Assembly: GCA_019114265.1 (NCBI GenBank)
Contig: DXFV01000015.1
Span: 1-31,664, forward strand
Length of the DNA stretch: 31,664 nucleotides
DNA from: Anaerofilum faecale
GTDB taxonomy: Bacteria; Bacillota; Clostridia; Oscillospirales; Ruminococcaceae
Direction: 5' to 3'
A program made the position numbers and the translations under genes. The notes under the pieces were generated by a model. That model made no database searches, had not been told where the DNA came from, and saw nothing but the letters and a program-made list of their open reading frames with translations. Shown piece by piece: positions 25,666 to 31,664 of the stretch. The stretch's first letter is position 1; each line of letters starts with the position of its first letter.

Positions 25666-26817
25666 TTGAAACAACACATCACCAAAGCCCTGGGACTGGG
25701 CCTGAGCCTGGCCATGGCCGTTTCCATCACCGCCTGCTCGGGCGGCGCCGGCGGCACCCTCACCGACGCCATGAAAGAGGACGGCGCGTTCCTGACCGTG
25801 GGCGACAAGGCCGTTTCCTACGACGAATTCCGCTACTACTTCCTGAATGTGAAGGCCAGCCTGGAGCAGTCTGCTTCGTCCGGCGCCGCTTCCGGCTCGG
25901 AGGCTTCTTCCGCCTCCACCGGCGCCGCCAACCTGGACCTGCCCAGCATCCTCACCCAGACCGAGGAAGCCCTGAAAAACAACCACGCGCTGAACACCTG
26001 GACCAAGGAGCAGGGTGTGGAGATGACCGAGGACGACCAGAGCGTGGTGGACCAGTATATCTCCCTGCAGGAGACCCAGATGGGCGGCGAGACCGCTTTC
26101 ACCGAAGCGCTGCAGACCATCTACAGCACCCCCGACCTGTTCCGCACCATGATGGAGGAATCCTACCTGCAGGACAAGGCCATCAACGAGTGGTTCCTGA
26201 AAAACTACGCCGACCAGGTTGTGGAGGATATGCAGGCCGCCGATCCCGGCTATGTGCGCGTGAAGCACATCCTGGTGCAGTTTGAGGACACCACCGAGGG
26301 CGCCGACCATTCCGCCGAGAAAGCCGAAGCCGAGGAAGCCCTGAACAAGGCCATCGCCGGCGAGGACTTCGATTCCCTGATCGACCAGTACAACGACGAC
26401 CCCGGCATGCTCACAAACCCCGACGGCTACATCTTCACCACCGGCGAGATGGTGCAGGAGTTTGAGGACGCCTCCTTCGCGCTGGCCGAGAACGCCATCA
26501 GCACCGAGCTGGTGGAGACCAGCTACGGCTACCACATCATCCAGCGCCTGCCCATCGACTACGATGTGGTGCGGGAGAGCGCGATGAACTACGCCAGCAA
26601 GGAGCTGATCAGCGAGGCCAACGAGAAACTGTCTTCCGAGCTGGACGCCGCCGCGGAGAAGGTGGAAGTGAAGCAGGGCCCCCAGTACAAGAACCTGACT
26701 GTGGACATCTTCAATTCCACTCTGCCCGCCCCCTCTTCGATGCCCTCCACCAGCAGCGAGGACACCAGCGAGCCAGCCAGTGAACCGGCCAGCCAGCCCG
26801 CCAGCAGCGCTGCCTGA
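25666..26817 (+). CDS. Secreted parvulin-type peptidyl-prolyl isomerase lipoprotein (PrsA-like)
   Basis: A 383-residue protein. The signal peptide ends in ITAC (Cys24), so it is a lipoprotein outside the membrane. Residues ~40-190 resemble the SurA/PrsA N-terminal chaperone region (VGDKAVSYDEFRYYF...), with a low-complexity Ser/Ala insert at 69-88. The parvulin domain spans ~197-296 (VRVKHILVQFED, EDFDSLIDQYNDDPGM, YGYHIIQRLP). A Ser/Pro/Glu-rich tail closes it. The only start fitting GGAGG (25652-25656, 9 nt away) is a TTG at 25666; no ATG is near, so a rare start codon is likely. It should help fold exported proteins. Monocistronic. Confidence 0.92.
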   Translation: MKQHITKALGLGLSLAMAVSITACSGGAGGTLTDAMKEDGAFLTVGDKAVSYDEFRYYFLNVKASLEQSASSGAASGSEASSASTGAANLDLPSILTQTEEALKNNHALNTWTKEQGVEMTEDDQSVVDQYISLQETQMGGETAFTEALQTIYSTPDLFRTMMEESYLQDKAINEWFLKNYADQVVEDMQAADPGYVRVKHILVQFEDTTEGADHSAEKAEAEEALNKAIAGEDFDSLIDQYNDDPGMLTNPDGYIFTTGEMVQEFEDASFALAENAISTELVETSYGYHIIQRLPIDYDVVRESAMNYASKELISEANEKLSSELDAAAEKVEVKQGPQYKNLTVDIFNSTLPAPSSMPSTSSEDTSEPASEPASQPASSAA

Positions 26818-26837
26818 TTTTCCTTTTGCAACACCAG

Positions 26838-26869
26838 AGCGCCCCGCCCTTGTGCGGGGCGCTTTTTTT
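26838..26869 (+). terminator. Intrinsic terminator after the foldase gene
   Basis: GCGCCCCGC (26839-26847) pairs with GCGGGGCGC (26854-26862), followed by seven T. Confidence 0.92.
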
Positions 26870-26889
26870 GTGCAAAATATGTTGCTGCA

Positions 26890-27206
26890 GAGGTTTGTGC
26901 GGGACGAAAGCCGCCGGTGCTATCCCCGAAGGGGGGCGGATGAGGTCGAAGCCGTCCGTCTGCACAAGCCTGCCGGGTTATGGAAACCTGCTTTCACGGA
27001 GGTTTGTGCGGGCCGGACGCTTTCCTCTCATCCGTCGCCTATCGGCGACAGCTTCCCCCCAAGGGGGAAGCCAACCGTACCGAACGCCTTCCCCTGACAG
27101 GGGAAGGTGCCCCCGAAGAGGACGGATGAGATCGAAGCTGCCCGCTTGCACAAAGCCTGCCGGGTTATGGAAACCTGCTTTCACGGAGGTTTGTGCGGGC
27201 CGGACG
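26890..27206. repeat. Modular intergenic repeat, copy 2 with internal tandem duplication
   Basis: A ~95-bp unit occurs twice, about 186 bp apart (26924-27018 and 27111-27206). Each begins CCCCGAAG..GG, continues CGGATGAG(G/A)TCGAAGC, and ends in a 58-60-bp stem-loop module running from TGCACAA to TTTGTGCGGGCCGGAC. Between them lies a 102-bp palindromic block bounded by TCATCCGTC (27028) and GACGGATGA (27129). It contains GCTTCCCCCCAAGGGGGAAGC and CCTTCCCCTGACAGGGGAAGG hairpins. The block matches copy 1 at 10908-10986. There is no ORF and no transposase, so it is a REP- or MITE-like element. Confidence 0.8.
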
Positions 27207-27247
27207 GAAAAGACAGCAAAGTATACCATTCCCCGCACGCTTCATGC

Positions 27248-27253
27248 TATAAT
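27248..27253 (+). promoter_or_regulatory. Extended -10 promoter of the GH20 gene
   Basis: TATAAT at 27248-27253 is preceded by TGC (TGCTATAAT), an extended -10 that can work without a good -35. It lies directly after the repeat element and 36 nt before the ATG. Confidence 0.65.
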
Positions 27254-27289
27254 GACCTTATCCAATTTCACCACACAGGGAGGGTTTCT

Positions 27290-29149
27290 ATGATGTGGAC
27301 CGGTCTTTCCCCCTTCCAGCAGCGTCTGCTGGACCAGCTTGCCATCCCCGCGCCGAAGGTCCCGGTGCAGGTGTGCGCAGGCGAAACGCTGTCTGTCCGG
27401 CGCACCGCCGACGGCTGGCATGTCGCGCTGCCGCAGGAGAGCCTTGTGGGGCGGGCGGCGGTGCTGCTGGCCGAAAACGCCGACGCCGCCGATGGCTTTT
27501 GCCTGGAGGAAACGCCTGCTTTCCACCGGCTGGGCGTGATGCTGGACTGCTCGCGCAACGCGGTGCCGCGCCCCGAAACGCTGCGGCGTCTGCTGCGCAT
27601 CCTCTGCCGCATGGGCTACCAGACGGTGCAGCTGTACATGGAGGACGTGTACGAGCTGGAGGGATACCCCTATTTCGGCTACGGGCGCGGACGCTATACC
27701 TGCGACGAACTGCGCGCGCTGGACGAATACGCCGCCGGCCTGGGCATCGAGCTGGTGCCGGCCATCCAGACGCTGGCGCATCTGGGGCAGGCGCTGAAAT
27801 GGCGCGCCATGAAGCCGCTGGTGGACACCGGCGACATCCTGCTGATCGACAGCCCGGCGGTGACCGACTTCATCACCGCCATGTTCCGCACGATGCGCCG
27901 CTGTTTTTCCACCAAACGCATCAACATCGGCATGGACGAGGCCCACATGGTGGGCCTGGGCAGATACCTGGACGAACACGGCTACACCAACCGCACCGAG
28001 CTGATGCTGCGGCACTTCCGGCTGGTGCACGACATCGCGGTGGAGCACGGCTTTGCGCCGATGCTGTGGAGCGACATGTTCTTCCGTCTGGCGGCGGGCG
28101 GTGAATACTACGCACCCAAGGCCGGCATCGACCCGTCGGTGGCCGCCTCCATCCCGGACGACACCACCCTCATCTACTGGGACTACTATTCCCTCGACCC
28201 CGCCATCTACGACGGCATGCTGGACGCCCACGCAAAGCTGTGTCCGCGCACCCTGTTTGCGGGCGGCGCCTGGAAGTGGTCGGGCTTTGCGCCCTGCAAC
28301 CGGTTCAGTTTCCGTCTGACCGACCTGGCCGCCCCCGCCTGCCGCCGCCACCATGTGCAGGAGGTGCTGATCACGATGTGGGGCGACAACGGCGCCGAGT
28401 GTTCCCCCTTTGCGGTGCTGCCCGCCTTGCAGTACTGGGCCGAGCACAACTATACCGGCGAGGTGGACGAAGCCGCGCTGAAACGCCGGTTTTCGCTGTG
28501 CACCGGCGGCGACTGGGACCAGCTTCTGCTGGCCGACGAGATGGTCTTCACCCCCGACAACCCCGCGCCGGGACGCATGGCGGTGAACGCCACCAAAACG
28601 CTGCTGTACCAGGACCTGCTGCTGCCGCTGTGCAGCACCGGCATGGACCTGGAGGGTTACGCCGCCCAGCTGGACAAGCTGCTGCCCCGGCTGCAGGCGG
28701 CGGCACAGGAGGGTGAATGGAAGACCCTGCTGTCCGAACAGGCCGCCCTGTGCGCGGTGCTGCGGGACAAATCCCGCCTGACCGCCCGTCTGCATGCCGC
28801 CTGGCAGGCAAAGGACCGCGCCGCCCTGGCCGCCCTGGCCAGCCGGGAGCTGCCCGCCCTGCGCGCCGTGTGCGCGGAATTTGCCCGGGCGTTCCGGCGG
28901 CGGTGGCTGGAGGAGAACCGCGCGGCGGGGCTGGACGTGTTCGACCTGCGCATCGGCGGCCTGCTGCGCCGCATCGAAACGGCGGCCGAAATGCTGCAGA
29001 GCTGGCTGGACGGCCGCATCGACACCATCGAGGAGCTGGACACCACGCCCCTGCCCTTTGACCCGGCCGAGGCTGAAAAGGGGCATCTGGATGTGGGCGT
29101 ATCCTACTGGCACGAGATCGCCACCCCCTGCAGCATGGTGAATATCTGA
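27290..29149 (+). CDS. gcnA: GH20 beta-N-acetylhexosaminidase, GcnA-like
   Basis: A 619-residue glycosidase without signal peptide, so cytoplasmic. After a small N-terminal alpha/beta domain (1-75), the TIM barrel starts at RLGVMLDCSRNAVP (80-93). The catalytic pair D216-E217 lies in INIGMDEAHMVG, where the Asp positions the substrate acetamido group and the Glu is the acid. The conserved MEDVYELEGYPYFGYGRGRYT and WDYYSLDP segments and a helical C-terminus (~460-619) match the GcnA branch of GH20. It should release terminal GlcNAc or GalNAc from imported mucin-, chitin- or glycolipid-type oligosaccharides. Two start ATGs (27290, 27293) follow GGGAGGG. Monocistronic; no transporter is adjacent. 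Confidence 0.9.
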   Translation: MMWTGLSPFQQRLLDQLAIPAPKVPVQVCAGETLSVRRTADGWHVALPQESLVGRAAVLLAENADAADGFCLEETPAFHRLGVMLDCSRNAVPRPETLRRLLRILCRMGYQTVQLYMEDVYELEGYPYFGYGRGRYTCDELRALDEYAAGLGIELVPAIQTLAHLGQALKWRAMKPLVDTGDILLIDSPAVTDFITAMFRTMRRCFSTKRINIGMDEAHMVGLGRYLDEHGYTNRTELMLRHFRLVHDIAVEHGFAPMLWSDMFFRLAAGGEYYAPKAGIDPSVAASIPDDTTLIYWDYYSLDPAIYDGMLDAHAKLCPRTLFAGGAWKWSGFAPCNRFSFRLTDLAAPACRRHHVQEVLITMWGDNGAECSPFAVLPALQYWAEHNYTGEVDEAALKRRFSLCTGGDWDQLLLADEMVFTPDNPAPGRMAVNATKTLLYQDLLLPLCSTGMDLEGYAAQLDKLLPRLQAAAQEGEWKTLLSEQAALCAVLRDKSRLTARLHAAWQAKDRAALAALASRELPALRAVCAEFARAFRRRWLEENRAAGLDVFDLRIGGLLRRIETAAEMLQSWLDGRIDTIEELDTTPLPFDPAEAEKGHLDVGVSYWHEIATPCSMVNI

Positions 29150-29186
29150 TTCCCCGCCGGCCTGTACCAATACGACAGAAAGGATA

Positions 29187-29215
29187 TTTACTTTACACAG
29201 GCGAAATGGTATAGT
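29187..29215 (+). promoter_or_regulatory. Possible promoter of the lipoprotein gene at 29392
   Basis: TTTACT (29187-29192), 17 nt, TATAGT (29210-29215). It leaves a ~170-nt leader in which reading frames exist but none looks like a real gene. Confidence 0.5.
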
Positions 29216-29391
29216 GAAGATAGAAGAGGGCAGATTCTATGCCCGTCAGCAGACCCGCCCGGACGGAGGTGATGCGGTGCAGCAGACACAACCGCCGTTT
29301 GCCAACAGACAAACCCATACATCCACAGGAAAGGCGGCTGTCCGCCCCTGCCTTCTCCCGCACCGGGGGCAGCAGCCGAGAGGTGACAGCT

Positions 29392-30465
29392 ATGAAGCGA
29401 TTTCTTCCTATCTTCACAGCGGCTCTGTGCCTCCTGACAGGATGCATCGCCGCTCCCCCAGTTTCCTCCTCGTCTTCCACGCCTTCCCCCACGCCCACCC
29501 CCGCCCCGCAGAGCGAGGCGTCTGCGCCGAGTCAGGCATTTGACCTGCACGCCTACTATGAACTGCCCGACAGCGTAGTGATCCGCGACACTGTGGACGG
29601 ACGCACCCAGCTGCCCTTCAACGGCTTTGCGATGTATAATCTGAAAGAGCTGTTCGGCCGGCTGACGGACGGACAGTGGGAGGAGGCCGAAGCGCTGGTG
29701 TGCAGCACTCCGGGTGTATTCGACCAATTTGCCGGTGTGCAGATCAGCGATTTTGTCATCCGTGAGCTGGAAGTGCAGGACGAGAAGACGATGGTCTACT
29801 TTGATCTGACCGTTGAAGAAAGCGACAACCCGCTGTTTGCAGTGGGTACCACGCCCTGGGTGGCCAAGCTGACCTCCTTTGATCGGAACTGGGCAGAATA
29901 CATTCTGCCGCAGGGCAGCAGCGTGTCCATCTGCTATTTTGCCTCGCTGCAGCCGGTGGAACAGTTCTGTTTCCGGCTGGCCAGCTATCTGCCCGATCTG
30001 CGCGGCACTGATTTTTCTGCCTGTTTTGATCGTTCCGATCCGTATGTCATGTACCAGGCGGTGGACGCCGCCTGTGTTATCCTGAACAGTGCAGGCCTGC
30101 CCGATGTGCCCGATACCCCCGAAACCAAAAGCCCCGCAGCGTTTTGTGACCGGATGGAAGCGGTATTCGGAGTGGATCTGCGGGATGTGGATCTGACCCA
30201 GTACAGCGGATATCAGGCATACGGGATGATGGTCCCCGTCGGTAAAGGAGGCCGCTGGGTGTATGCCGCCATCGCCGAATCGACCCGCGACGAAGCCCAT
30301 AACCGCTTTACCGTGACGATGGACCTGTATGCGGACACAGTGTGCTGGGTGAAGGCCCAGACGCTGCGGTATACCGTTGGGGTGAACGAGGATGGCTCCT
30401 TCCGTCTACTGGAGGTGGAGCAGCTGTACGATTCCGGGCATCCGCTCGAAATGGGCAGCGTATGA
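29392..30465 (+). CDS. Predicted lipoprotein of unknown function
   Basis: A 357-residue protein. The signal peptide ends in LLTGC (Cys18). A Ser/Thr/Pro linker (TPSPTPTPAP-like, ~23-45) resembles that of the lipoprotein at 1973. The remaining ~310 residues form one or two globular domains (DLHAYYELPDSVVIRD..., DEKTMVYFDLTVEESDN..., GRWVYAAIAESTRDEAHNR...) that I do not recognise. The start at 29392 was chosen for GAGAGGTGA upstream and because the signal peptide begins there; longer in-frame starts would bury it. A terminator follows after 100 nt. Codon use is slightly less GC-biased than in neighbouring genes. Confidence 0.8.
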   Translation: MKRFLPIFTAALCLLTGCIAAPPVSSSSSTPSPTPTPAPQSEASAPSQAFDLHAYYELPDSVVIRDTVDGRTQLPFNGFAMYNLKELFGRLTDGQWEEAEALVCSTPGVFDQFAGVQISDFVIRELEVQDEKTMVYFDLTVEESDNPLFAVGTTPWVAKLTSFDRNWAEYILPQGSSVSICYFASLQPVEQFCFRLASYLPDLRGTDFSACFDRSDPYVMYQAVDAACVILNSAGLPDVPDTPETKSPAAFCDRMEAVFGVDLRDVDLTQYSGYQAYGMMVPVGKGGRWVYAAIAESTRDEAHNRFTVTMDLYADTVCWVKAQTLRYTVGVNEDGSFRLLEVEQLYDSGHPLEMGSV

Positions 30466-30565
30466 TATGCGCTGCATCGTTCCAAACCGGCCGTCCAGCC
30501 TTTTTGGAAAAGGGTTGGCGGCCGCATGGAGTAAAAGGCAAAATCTCACACATCCTCCTGCAAAC

Positions 30566-30609
30566 AAACCGCACCGTGGAAACACAGCGTTCCCCGGTGC
30601 GGTTTTTTT
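30566..30609 (+). terminator. Intrinsic terminator after the lipoprotein gene
   Basis: AAACCGCACCG (30566-30576) pairs with CGGTGCGGTTT (30595-30605) across an 18-nt loop, followed by a T run to 30609. It may also serve the convergent small gene, though the minus-side tail is weaker. Confidence 0.85.
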
Positions 30610-30646
30610 GAAAAATCAGACCCGCGGCGGCGGCAAAACGTACACC

Positions 30647-30838
30647 TCAGCTGTTTTTTGCTTTGCGCGCCGGCCGGCAGCGCTGGGCCACATGTACCAG
30701 CACGCTGGCGGTGAGGATCAGTCCGGACACACCGTGGGTGATGCCCAGCCACATGCCCGGCATCCCTTTCAGCAGCATCCCACTGCCAAATACCACCACC
30801 AGCGACAGAAGCATCACCCAGTGCAACACTCTATTCAT
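30647..30838 (-). CDS. Small two-helix membrane protein, DUF4405-like
   Basis: A 63-residue protein with two transmembrane helices: VLHWVMLLSLVVVFGSGMLL (about 4-23) and GMWLGITHGVSGLILTASVLVHV (about 28-50). A basic tail (RCRPARKAK) predicts a cytoplasmic C-terminus. The layout with His residues in both helices (H5, H36, H49) resembles DUF4405/cytochrome b561-like helical pairs that may bind haem, which is speculation. ATG 30838 has GGAGG 5-8 nt upstream; an upstream in-frame ATG at 30850 overlaps that site. Its promoter is covered by a long perfect dyad, so it is probably tightly repressed. Confidence 0.7.
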   Translation of the reverse strand: MNRVLHWVMLLSLVVVFGSGMLLKGMPGMWLGITHGVSGLILTASVLVHVAQRCRPARKAKNS

Positions 30839-30849
30839 AACGACCTCCA

Positions 30850-30907
30850 TTGGTTAGTTACAGCAAACTTACTTGGTTAGTATAAACTAACCAAGTAAGT
30901 TTGTCAA
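30850..30907 (-). promoter_or_regulatory. Promoter with 40-nt perfect dyad operator of the small membrane gene
   Basis: Minus strand: TTGACA (30907-30902), 17 nt, TATACT (30884-30879). Over it lies a perfect inverted repeat, 18-bp arms (30864-30881 and 30886-30903) around a 4-nt centre. The inner half-site is ACTTGGTTAGT. A third half-site, TTGGTTAGTT, is at 30850-30859, 23 bp from the matching one at 30873, in the leader. This is a classic repressor-operator layout. No full-length regulator gene is adjacent. Confidence 0.8.
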
Positions 30908-31070
30908 GTTTTTTCCATCACAGCTTGCGTTTTGGCGGTACGCCCTCCTGCAATCAAAACAGCACACAGCCCGCATACAAGGCCGCCTGCTGCCGCCCTT
31001 TTGCCGCCTTGCCACTTCAGGTTGCGCAAACGCAAACCTGTGTTGGTAGGCATCAAGGCAGCGGGGGTGG

Positions 31071-31076
31071 TATAAT
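31071..31076 (+). promoter_or_regulatory. Extended -10 promoter of the truncated XRE gene
   Basis: TATAAT at 31071-31076, preceded by TGG (TGGTATAAT). No good -35 is visible. The region 30908-31070 shows nothing else recognisable. Confidence 0.5.
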
Positions 31077-31104
31077 GGAGAAAAAGGAAAAGGAGGCAAA
31101 GGCT

Positions 31105-31233
31105 ATGAGCTTTGCAGAAAACCTGAAACAAGCCCGCAAACAAAAAGGGCTGTCCCAGGAAAATCTGGCTGAACTGCTGGGCGTCAGCCGGCAGGCTGTT
31201 TCCAAATGGGAACAGGATGTTTCCCACAGTTAA
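31105..31233 (+). pseudogene. Truncated XRE-family regulator (HTH only)
   Basis: GGAGG (31092-31096) and ATG 31105 start a typical XRE protein, MSFAENLKQARKQKGLSQEN and onward, with an intact helix-turn-helix (AELLGVSRQAVSKWEQD). It stops after 42 residues with WEQDVSHS, where relatives continue into the last helices and a dimerisation or sensor domain. Another frame reads FPTVKD just there, which resembles the usual continuation, so a frameshift or deletion is likely. No intact C-terminal half follows. It could still make a short DNA-binding peptide, but decay is the simpler reading. Confidence 0.7.
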
Positions 31234-31298
31234 GGATACCACACCACAAACCCACGCTTACATTACTTCCAGAACATCAAATTTTGGAGGTACACCTC

Positions 31299-31538
31299 AT
31301 GAAAAGACTGATTTCCTGTGAATTTAACATCGATACTGCCTGTGTAGAACTTTACTTCACTGATGAGAGCAAGATTTCTATTGACTGCACTGCCGTTGAG
31401 AATGAAGTGGCCGATAACCGCTTTCAGAGATCGGAATTGGATTGGTTGATTTATAATGACCCGATCGCTTATGCAGATCTTGTTCTCAATGGCGATCCCA
31501 AAAGATACCTCAAATCCGTAACGGAATACAAACAATAA
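31299..31538 (+). CDS. DUF6061 family small protein
   Basis: A 79-residue soluble protein. It opens MKRLISCEFNIDTACVEL and carries the block AVENEVADNRFQRSELDWLIYNDPIAYADLVLNGDP, which I recognise as the DUF6061 family found widely in gut Firmicutes and often in variable or mobile regions. No function is known. TTGGAGG is 8 nt before ATG 31299. Base composition is clearly lower in GC than in the genes to the left, which suggests it came with a transferred segment. A hairpin terminator follows. Confidence 0.8.
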   Translation: MKRLISCEFNIDTACVELYFTDESKISIDCTAVENEVADNRFQRSELDWLIYNDPIAYADLVLNGDPKRYLKSVTEYKQ

Positions 31539-31556
31539 AAAATCATAGGGTACAGG

Positions 31557-31595
31557 AGCACCAGTGCAACCACTTATCGTATGCACTGGTGCTTT
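31557..31595 (+). terminator. Intrinsic terminator after the DUF6061 gene
   Basis: AGCACCAGTGCA (31557-31568) pairs perfectly with TGCACTGGTGCT (31582-31593), with a short T tail. The remaining bases to 31664 are AT-rich, with no gene recognised. Confidence 0.75.
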
Positions 31596-31664
31596 ACATT
31601 TGTAAAATGATCGCGTGATTTCAAAGGTAAAAGTAATGCGTTCGCATAATATTTCTCGCTTTTC

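Noticed and set aside
29214..29391. Short frames upstream of the lipoprotein at 29392
   Set aside because: No domain, signal peptide or good ribosome site; composition is that of leader DNA.

Overview
The window (31.7 kb) is GC-rich bacterial DNA with dense, short-spaced genes, Gram-positive style ribosome binding sites (GGAGG), consensus SigA-type promoters, several lipoproteins, two T-box leaders and a manganese riboswitch. Together these point to a Firmicute. The codon bias, the peptide and amino-acid uptake genes and the palindromic intergenic repeats fit a gut Clostridia lineage of the Oscillospiraceae/Ruminococcaceae type (Faecalibacterium/Gemmiger-like). This is inferred from style; species cannot be read from the sequence alone.

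Left part (1-6450). A ribbon-helix-helix (RHH) protein gene and the 5' part of clpB lie on the minus strand. A tightly packed five-gene operon runs the other way: XRE-type regulator, lipoprotein, leucine-rich-repeat protein, von Willebrand A (VWA)-like protein with a degenerate metallopeptidase motif, and a MoxR-type AAA+ ATPase. The two units share a 172-bp intergenic region holding both promoters, with twin TTATATAA boxes over the RHH promoter. This AAA+/VWA/LRR cassette is the best candidate here for a poorly described system.

Metal section (6450-8640). A yybP-ykoY (Mn2+) riboswitch with its own terminator precedes a CaCA-family cation antiporter. A predicted heavy-metal/manganese permease with a Cys/His/Asp-rich loop follows under its own promoter. 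Next come a DUF5107-TPR protein (8859-10817), a repeat element and, on the minus strand, a BrnQ branched-chain amino-acid carrier.

Amino-acid and peptide section (11044-25442, mostly minus strand). It holds an oligopeptide ABC transporter: oppBCDF as one operon, and oppA downstream with its own promoter, terminator and a perfect 14-bp palindrome. Threonine ammonia-lyase (ilvA) follows behind a T-box with an apparent Ile (ATC) specifier. A DUF815 AAA ATPase is divergent from it. A trpXYZ-type ABC transporter lies behind a T-box with an apparent Trp (TGG) specifier, with a 31-codon small ORF between the T-box terminator and trpX.

Right part (25600-31664). It contains a secreted parvulin-type foldase lipoprotein, a modular intergenic repeat, a cytoplasmic GH20 hexosaminidase (GcnA-like), another lipoprotein, and a small two-helix membrane protein whose promoter is covered by a 40-nt perfect dyad. 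A truncated XRE gene and a DUF6061 gene follow in visibly more AT-rich DNA, which looks like the edge of an acquired segment.
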